Of a stretch of DNA of 64,000 nucleotides, positions 38,939 to 48,711 are shown in pieces (the stretch's first letter is position 1; each line of letters opens with the position of its first letter). The stretch is taken from assembly GCA_037043235.1 (NCBI GenBank), contig JAWRVZ010000004.1:5607501-5671500 (forward strand), given 5' to 3'. A program made the position numbers and the translations under genes. The notes beneath the pieces were generated by a model. That model saw only the letters and a program-made list of their open reading frames with translations, ran no database searches and had not been told where the DNA came from. Source of the DNA: Rhodeus uyekii. Its lineage: Eukaryota > Chordata > Actinopteri > Cypriniformes > Acheilognathidae.

Positions 38939-41900
38939 ACGGTTCAAACTCAATACTAAACATCAAACAGTATCACCAGGGCAGTGAGGTCTAAACGTCT
39001 GAGAATACTCTGAAAATCTGGGATTCAACATCCAGCTTATAAAGCCAAAATAATCAGAAATATATAAGAGTTTGAAAAGTATAAAACATAATATTAGTTA
39101 TATTATGTAACACAAACAAATTTTGGCCTCAAGATTTTTGGACCCCACTGTATGTAAAATGAAGAGAGCAAATGAGATTTACACAAGCAGAATATTAAGC
39201 TGGTAATATAAAAACATATTAAGAAAATTTAAAATACAAATATATATATAAAAAAAACAGACTACATGTGGACCCCGCTATATATATTATATATAAATAA
39301 ATCTGTAGTCTTCATAAAATTAAGTATTTAACACTAAATTAGTCAGTAAAATATTTTTAAACAACATGATCATTACCTGTTGGTAGATTCTGCCAAACCC
39401 AAATAATAAAATTGCCATATATAGTTTGGGTAATATATATATTGGTCTGCTCAACACCTCAATTTGACCTCAAGAAAAAACCTCACCCATGAATCATCTC
39501 TTCTTATTTTCGCTCTAGTGAAAGACGACTATTGTGCTCATTCACTTAAATGTCTACAATCTCATTAAGAAGTTTTAAAGCTTCAATTAACACACTGGTA
39601 TAGATTAAAAGCTTATGCCGGTGGTTTAGAGCAGGTCTGAACGCTGATAACTGTGGATAAGTAAAAGTGTGTTTGTAGAGGCATGGGGGAATTTGACACA
39701 GTTAACGCAGTCTGATTATGTAATTTCATTATCCTCAACAATCCGCACTCAAGCAATGGCGAAGAAAATTACTGGATTGTAAATCTCTGCTCCATCAATT
39801 ACACACACCGAATCTCTGCCATCCTTGTTGATTTCACAAATCAATAATGTCATGCCAATATTGAGTTATTCAGAGCAGAACAAGGCACGCAAAGCCTCAA
39901 TTTCCCACAGAATCACAACAACAAATCCACATCAACAGAACAGGTTGTGTGAAATTCTCACACCGTGACATACTTAATATCCCATCCATCTACCTTTACA
40001 TGACACACGAGAGAGACCGTCAACACTGAAACTGTCTGTTAAATACAGGTGGGAATGTTGAAGACAACTCTCAGTTTGACTCAAGTCTTTGGTGAGGTCA
40101 CGAGAACTAGTTGAGTTTAAAATATATAAACTATAAAGCTTCAAAACATAAAAGCAAGTTGTAAATGATAAAGAAGAACAATGACACATATTACAAGCAA
40201 TAACCAGAGTGCTTTCATTACACTAAACTGCCGGTTCAGCATCTACCTCCGTTTTTTAAGTCACGGTTCAAAGAAAAAACTTTTTTTATTAAATAGTGAT
40301 TTACGGATCAAACTTTGTCAGTCTTTAAATTAATTAAATTATAATTTCCCCACACGCATCACTGAATGCATTTCATACAGAAAGCTTGAGAAGAAAACTA
40401 GACGTGCAAAGACGAGGAACTGAGGGAGAAATCTACTCTCAATAAATTGTTTTTGAATTTTGCTTCAATTAACATTTTTGTAATGCGTTACCTTTATAGG
40501 AATCAATTACTAAAAATCAGACTAGTCTAAGCAGAATTGAGCCTAGTAAAAACATTTGATGCTTTTGATTATCAATACTTGCATAGGAAGAAACAAAACT
40601 ACCCAAATACTTGTTTTTTAGGAGGAAAAACTTTGTCTGGAACTTGGCAGGGAGCTTCGGGGGAAGTAAAAGTACACCCGCATTGAAGATCAAGGTAACG
40701 CAAAGGCCAAATGGCACTTCCCCCTGATCCGGCACATCAATCAACTTAAGAAACCCTTAATGGATTCTTCCCTCTAACCTGTGGGTGACTGATATGCATC
40801 TTGGAACATAGAAACCAAAGAATCCGATACTGAAACAAGGTGTCGCATTCTTTACTCCTGTTCTCAGGATTCCAATGTAATATTAAAACATGACGCTTTA
40901 AGGTCTGAAAGGAAATTTGATTTTGATGGGCTCAGAGGAAAAGGAGATCATTCTGAAGCTCTGCTTGAGGCTTTTTTGTTCAGATTAGTAAAAAGGAAGA
41001 TAAAAGCAACTTGAACCTAAAAGTGCTACCTCACAAACACACTGCTAACAAATCATGCAACAAGCCTATAGTGATTCAGTACAAATTTCTGCTGGGTTGA
41101 CAGTAGCGTAACCCTAGATAACCTCTACTGCCATGGCAACACAAAGCGAATGAGTCTATGAAGTGTGCAGCTGCTGGGTGGGAAGAAAAAAAAAAACGAC
41201 GAGAGACATGCCCTCTGGCAAAGATGTCATCCAACTCATTCAATCCGGCAAGTTGCGGATACGCGAGCATGAAAGCCATACGTGTAATTCATTCTTCATT
41301 AGCACATTGTCAAGCATCAAATTGCCCAGTCTATAAGTGAATACCCAAAGCTTTATGAGCAATTCAGTTAAGCAAAAGAATCCGTTATGCTCAATTAATA
41401 TTTTCCCCTAAAAGTTGCCTTTAATTATCGTCCTAAAAGTCTACCGCCGCCACGCACACTCTCCTGCAGCCAAGTTCACACCACGCGACTTGAAAATAAT
41501 CCATCTGCCCGAATCCAATATGCTCACGCAATCGTCACGACACTTTAAACAGACTTTCTTTACAGAACAGAAATAAACAAACACGCATTGCTAATCCGCG
41601 AGCATCGTCGCACAGGGGGTTGCTGCATTCTTTGAACTCCAAAGACCACCAAAAATAAAATAATTGGTAAGTGGAATGCGTTATCACACCAAAGACCCGT
41701 TCGCTGAGGGAGACGGAGATAAAAGGTGCATAAACTGCTGCACCCTAGTAAGAGCGCGCACCGTTTCCCTGCGAGCACCACTGGAATACATCAAACGTGG
41801 ACAAGATGGCTAATTAGTCCTCATTACAAAAGGAGCCAGGCTTCTTACATCAGCAAACAATCGCATCCATCAAAGCTTGACAGCGCATATCAAACAGAGA

Positions 41901-44248
41901 CAGAGCGGCTCTCATCAGCAATATCGTGCGATTTCTATTTAGCAGACTGATAGGAGCTGGGCTGCTGCCAGCGAGAGCGAGACGAGGGGTTTCCGACACG
42001 CATGGCATCATTTCCTGTCATTACCACGAACGCAACGCGCCTGCTTTCTGCAAACAAATCCATGAGCTAAGCTCGGTTTTTCAAAGGGAATAAACAGACT
42101 AATCGTTATTGACAAATACGCCGCTTTGGAGCGTCTGACTTCTCCCGACACCTCTTCTTTCCCCCAAATGTCAGAAAAAGCACCGGGCGTAAAAGAGCAG
42201 ATGAAAAGGTTAGAGCATGGGAATTACTGCGTGTGGCCACATATTACTCAGCTGTAGACACCACATCAGTCAGCTGATGAGAAGTGTTGGCGGGTTCACA
42301 CATCATAAATAAAGCGCAAGCCAGACAGGCGTAGAACGTGCGTAAGTGAGGATACACAACTACATTCGCTTACAGGAATACAACCGCGATGGCATTTAGG
42401 GCAAGCTGAACATTCATTTGTCGATTTTATTCAGTGGTTCTCAATCCTGGTTCAGGAGTAACCCTTATTTAACATGTCTAAAATACTACCAGGCTGCGAA
42501 TACAGCACACAAACAACAACAGAAATTCAAATAGATTGCATTGTAAAATTAAAATAACGCATGGATACTGGAGTGTGCAGCCAATACTCGACAAGGAGCT
42601 TAGAAACCATAAGAACTGGAAGAAAATGGCAAAGAACTGTAAGCCAGGTGGCATTAAAGAGCTATAAGCATCAATAAAGTTATCGCAAAAGGATAAGTCC
42701 ATACATCCTACACTAGGGGTCAAATAAAAGTAACCTCCAGGGTAAAGAATGAGAAGCACTGGAACGAATGACCTTTATGAATGGACAAGCACAGCTAGAC
42801 TTGTGAGTGACCGCTTCCAAGTGAACAGCGCAGAAATGATGCTGTAGTAACGAAATCATGCAATTAGGCAAACCAGAAAAAACAACATTAACCTCTGGCT
42901 CTTTGGCCTTCGATTTATTTCAAGTGAGCAGAACATTAGTCTAATTCTTAAATCAAGCAGAAATGGTTCCACTTACAGACAATTTCTGACACCTGATTGA
43001 CCTTTAAACTGTTGCAACCTGACCCAAGAAAACGAGTTTCCTGTACTGGATCTAAACAGCAAAGTCTCTATAACAGTTTGACAGATTCTAAACACACCCA
43101 GACATTAAACGCCTTCGATCACACCCAACAAACGCCAGCTATGGGTTTCCGACATGGAAATCCGACTCGAGCCACACACGCAAACGCTGCAGGTATGCAT
43201 CTGCGAGCATGCATGACCATGCAGAGAAAGCATCTGTACGCAAATCCAATGCGATAAATTGTATTCGAGCAAATGCAGGACAAAGAAAGTTTGTCTATCG
43301 CTGCAGCGACCGCACACACTCCAATCCAGCGCCAGTCATCGGACTGGATAAATGACATTCAACTTGCATGAGAGGACTGAATCTTAAAGAGCAAATCAAC
43401 AAGTAAAACATCACCATCAGCGATGATTAAATCAGGAATGTAATGCTGCAGAAATCCAGTGTAAATGCCCATACCTGGTAGACGTGCCCTTCCGTACATC
43501 ACAGATGCTGCATTTGAAGGCTTCGGCACTGTTTCTGAAAGTACACACGCTACAGTCCCAAAATCCGTCGTCCGCTGTCGGTTTGGCTTGTCTTTTTGGC
43601 CTTGAATAACAAAAAGAAGCCAAAATTATAAGGGTCAACCTCCACGTTTGCCCTCTAACCCCCTACACCCCGACTTAAAAGTGTCTCGATCGCGCTGAAC
43701 GTGAGAGAAGTGTCACAAAAAGTGACAGAAAACCCGACCCGTGACGCGCGCAGGGCGGTTTATTAGAACCGGAAAATACTGGAAATACACGCTAACCAGC
43801 TAACTAGCCCCGGTTATTCTCCACAGCTCCTAGTCACCGGGCTTAACACAGATATAATACACTCTCTTGATTGGTGTCCGTTGGCACGGCAGCTAACATT
43901 AGCCAGCGAGCTAAAGATATCGAGTCGGTGAACGGCGTGAAATTGAATGTCAAAACCCGTCCATTTAACGGTGAACTTCGACCAAATACCCCGTCCGAAG
44001 AGGCCATGCGTATCCCGTAGGAAGAAAATGTCTTTGTCTGAGAGGCACCGAGTCGTGTTTAGAGTCCTATGTGAAGAAGAGAAAGCCGCCATAGCTGCGC
44101 TTGCTTCTGAGAGAAAGGAGAAACACTCCTCGAGAAAAGCATCCGAATATCCACCGAGCGAAAAACAGACGCGCGAACGCCAAAATCGCCTCGCAAACTA
44201 CCGACTGGTGACGCTTTCTTACCTGGTCGGGCTCTTTTTGTCGCCCAT
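27578..44248 (-). CDS. rybp: RING1 and YY1 binding protein, five coding exons
   Basis: RYBP is a nuclear subunit of variant Polycomb repressive complex 1. It binds RING1A/B, stimulates H2A Lys119 monoubiquitination, and reads ubiquitinated H2A through its zinc finger. The coding exons are 44248-44223, 43600-43475, 30752-30486, 30401-30306 and 27827-27578. They sum to 765 nt (254 residues plus TGA), with matching phases at all four junctions. The start lies in a perfect Kozak context (CCACCATGG) and opens with MGDKKSPTR, as in the family. Domains: RanBP2/NZF finger at about 21-51 (C25, C28, C39, C42), Lys/Glu/Asp-rich linker about 70-140, RING1/CBX-binding segment 173-205, Ser/Thr-rich tail ending DESF. 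The tail and the linker favour RYBP over the paralogue YAF2. Human RYBP, from memory, is about 228 residues; the excess lies in the exon-3 linker. Which teleost paralogue (rybpa or rybpb) this is cannot be decided here. Confidence 0.97.
27990..28232. repeat. abundant cyprinid interspersed repeat, in rybp intron 4
   Basis: ATGGTTTCCACAAATATGAA, TGAAAATTCAGCTTTG, AATATTACTGTTTCTATTG and GCAGCCTTGGCGAG match the second half of the family. It lies in a plus-sense orientation within the intron. Confidence 0.7.
29340..30118. repeat. abundant cyprinid repeat split by a MITE
   Basis: The left part (ATTTATTTGAAATGGAATTT) and the right part (TTTACTGTCACTTTTGAGCA, CTTTTTGAATAAACATTTC) are adjacent in the intact family. 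The 29379-30039 element separates them. It lies in rybp intron 4. Confidence 0.6.
29379..30039. mobile_element. pogo/Tigger-like MITE, family A copy 1
   Basis: This 661-bp element is flanked by TA. Its inverted ends are CAGTAATACCTC then GGTTTACGAG, and CTTGTAAACAGAGGTATTACTG. The CAG...CTG ends with a TA target duplication are typical of pogo/Tigger elements. It sits in rybp intron 4, inserted in an older cyprinid repeat. An open frame at 29419-29709 shares a peptide block with copy 2, but no transposase domain is visible. Confidence 0.8.
30306..30401 (-). CDS. rybp: rybp coding exon 4
   Basis: This 96-nt exon follows a pyrimidine-rich CTCTTTACAG acceptor and ends CTCCAG before GTATCC. It encodes residues 140-172 (PKTDSHQSPPSERNSIQSGK and onward). 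These align with the human segment that reads PPSEANSIQSAN, Ser/Thr-rich and presumably flexible. The exon is only 84 nt from exon 3. Phase is 2 in and 2 out, agreeing with exons 3 and 5. Confidence 0.93.
30402..30485 (-). other. rybp: rybp intron 3, 84 nt with weak donor
   Basis: The intron starts GTCCGT and ends CTCTTTACAG. The donor mismatches the consensus at -1, +3 and +4. Read-through gives K-S-V-S-H-Q and a stop, so retention would make a 145-residue protein with the zinc finger but no RING1-binding segment. Confidence 0.85.
30486..30752 (-). CDS. rybp: rybp coding exon 3, charged linker
   Basis: This 267-nt exon begins after a CCCCACAG acceptor and encodes residues 51-140. It opens KPRINSQLVAQQVAQQYATP, diagnostic of RYBP/YAF2, followed by four prolines. 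A long Lys/Glu/Asp-rich run follows (KKEKKEKPEKPEKDR, then SESERPDRN, DKDKSEKEQPDKEKKDKEKE). From memory the human exon is about 30 residues shorter, so the linker looks expanded. The only donor that keeps phase is CAA|GTCCGT at 30485, a weak match to the U1 consensus. Several long open frames on the opposite strand here are shadows of this biased composition. Confidence 0.95.
30753..33822 (-). other. rybp: rybp intron 2, 3' part
   Basis: This intronic sequence ends at the exon 3 acceptor. It contains a small palindrome around 31267-31290 (ACAACTTTACA with its complement), homopolymer A/T runs near 31.86-31.95 kb and a GC-richer non-repetitive stretch at about 32270-32480. I recognise no exon or transposon. 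Confidence 0.7.
33823..34110. mobile_element. pogo/Tigger-like MITE, family B copy 3
   Basis: This 288-bp copy lies in rybp intron 2. It starts CAGTACTCCCTTGTTTATCG after TA and ends GGCGAGGGATTACTG before TA. It is about 60 bp shorter than its sisters through internal loss, and has the same orientation as the 23480 copy. Confidence 0.83.
34111..36492 (-). other. rybp: rybp intron 2, middle part
   Basis: This is intronic sequence between two MITEs. I see no exon. About 34520-34790 is non-repetitive, less AT-rich, and could be a conserved non-coding element. The rest is AT-rich without recognisable structure. Confidence 0.7.
36493..37186. mobile_element. pogo/Tigger-like MITE, family A copy 2
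   Basis: This 694-bp copy lies in rybp intron 2, reversed relative to copy 1. The left end reads CAGTAATACCTCAGTTTACG, after TA. The right end reads CACTCGTAAACTG before TA: about 10 bp of the expected terminus (CCGAGGTATTA) seem deleted. A minus-strand frame at 36794-37141 shares blocks such as FISDLQRFYLVLLTL with copy 1. Confidence 0.78.
37187..43474 (-). other. rybp: rybp intron 2, 5' part
   Basis: This is intronic sequence from the exon 2 donor (GTATGG at 43474). It holds a (TA)n run near 37960-37976, a (CA)n microsatellite at 38903-38940 and much non-repetitive sequence that may include enhancers (for example about 39640-39870 and 41270-41410). No exon was recognised. Confidence 0.7.
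38903..38940. repeat. (CA)n microsatellite
   Basis: There are about 19 CA units, with CG interruptions at the right end. It lies in rybp intron 2. Confidence 0.95.
43475..43600 (-). CDS. rybp: rybp coding exon 2, RanBP2-type zinc finger
   Basis: This 126-nt exon begins after a TTCAAG acceptor and ends CCAG before GTATGG. It encodes residues 9-51, including the basic PKRQAKP stretch and the NZF finger (FWDCSVC then FKCSIC), with zinc ligands C25, C28, C39 and C42. The Thr-Phe pair after the second Cys is the ubiquitin-contact motif of this finger class. This is the most conserved part of the protein and the main basis for the gene call. Confidence 0.97.
43601..44222 (-). other. rybp: rybp intron 1
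   Basis: This 622-nt intron has a GTAAG donor and a TTCAAG acceptor. Its first half is CpG-rich and continuous with the promoter island. A 114-codon open frame on the plus strand (43947-44291) runs antisense through it; I do not treat that as a gene. Confidence 0.9.
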
Positions 44249-44480
44249 GGTGGAACAACAGACTCTCAAAAGACCGAAAAGGGTTCGGTAATTAACAATA
44301 ATTGTGTGTTAAAGTCCGTGTGAGCGTGTACGGTGGATCCACACAGAGAGAAGCGCTTGCAGGCAGACTCGCCTTCCCCCGACTGACTGACTGACTCTAG
44401 GCAGGGCGAAGAGACTGCGGACCCCGTGACTGCGCCGCCCAATCACCGCTGTCGTCGGTTTAAAAGTCTCGCCAGAAATA
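43650..44480 (-). promoter_or_regulatory. rybp: rybp CpG-rich promoter region
   Basis: CG dinucleotides are dense here and rare elsewhere in the window. Upstream of exon 1 the minus strand shows an ATTGG (inverted CCAAT) fused to a GGGCGG box around 44432-44444, and a TTTTAAA stretch about 20 bp further upstream. Transcription probably starts near 44.40-44.43 kb. The exact start and island limits are inferred. Confidence 0.6.
44223..44248 (-). CDS. rybp: rybp coding exon 1
   Basis: This 26-nt coding part encodes MGDKKSPT and the first two bases of Arg9. It ends ACCAG before a GTAAG donor at 44222-44218. The upstream context CCACC fits the Kozak consensus. The exon lies in a CpG-rich stretch. 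The 5' UTR extends upstream (higher coordinates) to an unknown start, probably near 44.4 kb. No in-frame upstream ATG directly precedes it, so the family's MTM variant start is absent here. Confidence 0.95.
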
Positions 44481-47051
44481 ATCGGCACGGATAGAGTAAT
44501 ACTACTACACTACTCTCCGATTGCCAAACGTAATTAGACTGTGTGCCTGTTGAGGTGAGAGACTGACTGAATGGATGAATGACTGTGCTGTATATCAACA
44601 GCAGCACTTGGGTTGTGCTATATGGGGAGAAAAGTCAAGTTCAACTTGGGACACTAATATTGAAGCATACAGTTTACTTTGTCTAGTCACTAGTGGCTTA
44701 CAAACTCAAATCAAGCTATGAAAGCAAGCTATGGAAATGCTAGGATTGAATAGTCACATCACCACAGTTTTAAGTCTTCAGCATAAGTGTGCACAAGTTT
44801 ATCACCGTAGCAGCTGATCCATTTACAATATCATATATTTTTGTTTTCAGTGTCTGATAAATAACTGAATAAGCTGTTTTTAATCATTTTATTCACTGCT
44901 TTTTGATGACATAACTAAATAGTCACAAGAAAACAAATATTTCATTAGGTATTGCTACTTTAAGTTGTTTTGCTATCACAAATTTATCCTTTAGCCTATG
45001 TCTGATTGTTAAAGGAAGTACTGACCGATATTTTCTTGTTGTTGTCTGTTGAGTGAAACGGTAATCTAAATAAGATGGACAGAGATATTGTTGGGCATGT
45101 GTCAAGATTTGTTCACACCATGTTGTCCTCGTAGAACTCGTAATTACAACTGGGGATTTTCGGAGAGCTCCTACTTGTACCCAACTGACCACTGCAGATT
45201 CACTTAGGCATTTGTAGTATTGCCATTGAAATGCATAATTCCCAGTCAGAGGATGCGAATCATAGAACATGAGAACATCACGAGTTGTCATCTTTATGAG
45301 TTATGATATTTTGATTAAAAATAACAAGGTAAACCAAAAAACTTATGGATGAATCAGTCAAAATAAGATGGATTTTTAATTTTGATTAAATTTTTTGATT
45401 TTCCAAATATAGAATTAATTTTAATTTAAATCTTAAAATGCCACACTTATAAATGATTGAACACATGAGAACCAATACCATTTTGTCGTCACTGACGCCA
45501 GCATATGGATCATTTGTATATCATGGCTTTTATCTGCTTCGACAAGCATGACCAGAAACAAATTGTGACAAAATAAATGGCGTTCAACAAGTACAAACAC
45601 AGTTGACCTCACCTGTTTCTCTTGGTGCGAAACATGTGCCACCATCACCAAACAGCCATAGAGATCATGAAGGGAGCGCAGTCATAATGAGCAACAGACG
45701 AAGATTTGAGGATTTCAGTGTTTTTCTTACAGACTTCATGATTTCAATTTCTCAAGTGTCCGGTCCTCATCTGCGGCTCTCATTTATTTTGGATTGCACA
45801 GTGAAAACAAACCCTCGAAGAGGCCCCTCATGGTAGACACAAGGGCCCCTGTGTGGGGGGATATGAAATGTGAATCATTAGCTGCTCTCCGGGGTTCCAG
45901 CCCCTCCGTTCCCCCTTTTTTCTCCATGTGCTGTTGGATTCTCTGTTGCAATTTAAATGACAGACTCTTGTAAGTTTATTACCGGCCGATGTTGATTGGA
46001 GGTTTGATCTGGAATTCTTTGCAGATGGTTTCTTACAAAATCCAGGACAGCTAAGAATACAAACGTCTAAGGTTCGGAAAAGCCAAGAGCTTCAAAGGCC
46101 AATACAGTATATGAAAATGATACTTGAATCAAACAATTGTAAATATACAAAATGCAACACAGATGCTGTCAAAGTGGTTTTTGTCACATCAGATGAAACA
46201 TGAAATATTACTGATTACCTGAGCTTACGAACCTCAAGTTCACACTCTGCTTTCAAACACTGATTCATAACTGAATGCGGAGAACTTATGAAAAAATTGT
46301 AAGAACCTGTCAGATCCTTAATTTTGAGCTTGCCTGTGATGTCTTAAAATTAGAACAGTACATTTGGCTGTCACCTTTGGGGTACCAGATTGATGTCACA
46401 GATTTCTTGCATGCTGTCTCACGAATGATGAGATGTGATGTGGGTGGAGGTGACTCTTAGAAAGATGACTCAATAAGAACTGAGATTACAGCAAACAGAT
46501 GAAATAGACAGAAAGCGAGAACATGGTTTCTTTCGGTTCTGAGTGTGGCTGGCCAACCTTTATTTGATGATACATTTTAACAGCCTACAGTGTTTGGATA
46601 CATGGGTTTTAACAAAGAAAGAAAAGAACAGTAAAAAGTTAAACTTATAAACTTTCCTTATTTGGGTCACACAAATGGCTTAGGATGTTCGTATTTTTAA
46701 ACAGATTTATTTCAATATGTTTGCAGCAAAATACTACACAGACTCCTTCCTCAATAACAAAAGAAACAACAAAAATGACAGCGGCGAGAAAAAGTAAAAA
46801 AAAAAGTATCCTAGAAATGTGGAAATGTTTGCAGCAGCTCTGCAATTCACCGGCATCATGTCGATATATGAGGTAGGCTAATTTAAAAACACACTTTTAT
46901 GAATTATAAAGTATATTTGAGACTGTAGTCTTTATAGATCTGGATATGTGAGACTATAGATTGTGACATTATAATGACTGGCTTTTTCGGCATTATCTTA
47001 TACATTATATACACATTTCATATGTCATAGAATGGAAGATACTAATGAGAA
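44481..47051. other. upstream flank of rybp
   Basis: No gene is recognised. A 122-codon minus frame at 44923-45291 has no recognisable domain. Distal regulatory sites may be present but none is identifiable. Confidence 0.5.
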
Positions 47052-47237
47052 ATGATTTTGAGAAAGACGTTTCTCATAATAATGACTATGTCATAATTAC
47101 AAGAAAGTTTCTCATTACTATGAGATGTTAAAGTTTCTCATTATCATGACATACTAAGTCATAATTACGAGAAAGATTCTCATTATTATAACATACTAAG
47201 TCATAATTGTGAGAATGTTTCTCATTATTGTGAGTTA
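47052..47237. repeat. tandem array of palindromic units
   Basis: About four degenerate units read GTCATAATTACGAGAAAG and then TTTCTCATTATTATGACATA, with ACTAA between. Each unit is itself a near-palindrome (AGAAAG/TTTCTC). The period is roughly 43 bp. Confidence 0.75.
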
Positions 47238-48556
47238 AAGAATCATATATATTTCCTCAACTGTGGCAGAAACAGGCTTTCATAAAGAGAGGTTCTCGGG
47301 AGAGCGAGTGAGCATCACATCCTTTTGATTTTCCCGGCAATATTCCTTCACATAAAAGTCTACAGGCTTTCACTGACAACCAAGGAAGTCAGAGAAGGCA
47401 TCGTTTTTAAAGTTTCGCTACAAGTTGTTCCAACATTGGCAATAAAAATGTGATTCATAAAATTGAAAATTCACAAGAAAGTGGCCCATTCTCAAAAAAA
47501 TTAGCCATGTGTGCGTGAAAATCTTAGGATTTGTAATCCTTTCATTCACTGTAGAACTTTAAAGAATATATGATTCTTTCAAGAAACAAACTGTGAATTT
47601 TCTCAGAAAGTGCAAAAAGCATCTTACAAAGTCTGAAAACAGGACTGAATCTCTATTAATTATAATCTATTGAATCTATATTAATCTACTACATGAATTG
47701 CATTCAAAAACCACTTTTATTTGACCTGGTTGCTTTTACTAAGACATTTCAATTCATTTAAAATGTTTGTTTTCAGCATAAATAAAAAACACTCTGAATC
47801 GGTTTAAATCAGATGGGGCCGATGTATTCTAAAAATAAAAGAGCATTATATACCTGCCTCAAGGACAAAACCAGGGTGACCTCTAGATTTCTATCATTTT
47901 GTTTGTGTTTGGTTCATGTTCCCTGATTAGTTTCGAACCAGTAATTCGACAATTACCTCTGATGCACAACTATGACCTTTGCTGGCATTTTCATACCGGT
48001 CTCACTTAACACTCAGCTGCACATTTCCTTTCTATTGGTATAAGTTAAGGGGAAGTAATAAAGAAGCAAAGTGGAGTTCGTGTTTAATGTTGTCGAAGCC
48101 AGAAGAAAATCGTATGCATGTCTACAGCCCTGTGGATAGTGTTCTTGCTACTGGGAATGAGTTTATGCAATTTGTTCTACTTGACCTTTCACCTTATAGA
48201 TAAAACACATCTGGCTACCACCCCTAGGGCTGCTTCTTGTTGGCTAATCTCACTGTGTGTGCATGTGCTTGGGTTGGACTTCAAAAAGGTTTTCACTGAT
48301 CAGTAAACACAGTGTTTGGTGACACATTTGAGCTACTCACAATCTGCGTTCTCTCTTAAGACAGATGTGGTTGACCATTTCTGCATATCTGGCACTGACA
48401 CTGGGAATTTTATGTACTTTTTTTCAGCACACTGACTGATTCAAAAACAAAATTTGGCCTGTGCTCTCAGCTGGCACGCCACCAAACAAAGGGCTTCAAC
48501 GAAAAGCGTACGTGAAATGCACATTCTTTTCGGATCCCACACTATCACACAGATAG
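47238..48556. other. intergenic, no feature recognised
   Basis: AT-rich with short frames only. Confidence 0.5.
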
Positions 48557-48628
48557 AGATTTTTTGCTTCTCTAATCTCTTGCCACAGATCTAAGTGATG
48601 ATCTGTGGCAAGAGATTAGAGAAGCAAA

Positions 48629-48632
<4 letters not shown>
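48557..48632. repeat. hairpin-forming inverted repeat
   Basis: The left arm 48557-48590 and the right arm 48601-48632 are reverse complements except for two extra T. The 25-bp core GCTTCTCTAATCTCTTGCCA plus CAGAT is perfect. The loop is CTAAGTGATG. The right arm runs straight into an (ATCT)n tract. Confidence 0.93.

Positions 48633-48711
<79 letters not shown>
48629..48711. repeat. (ATCT)n microsatellite
   Basis: There are about 20 perfect tetranucleotide units, starting inside the right arm of the hairpin. Confidence 0.97.

Noticed and set aside
43432..43638. yaf2 in place of rybp
   Set aside because: The finger alone fits either paralogue, but the KKEKKEK linker, PPSERNSIQS and the DESF tail follow RYBP.
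47052..47237. A CRISPR-like array
   Set aside because: The repeats are degenerate, adjoin without unique spacers, and the DNA is vertebrate.
48557..48632. A microRNA precursor
   Set aside because: The stem is nearly perfect and merges with a microsatellite, more like a foldback element than a miRNA hairpin with bulges.
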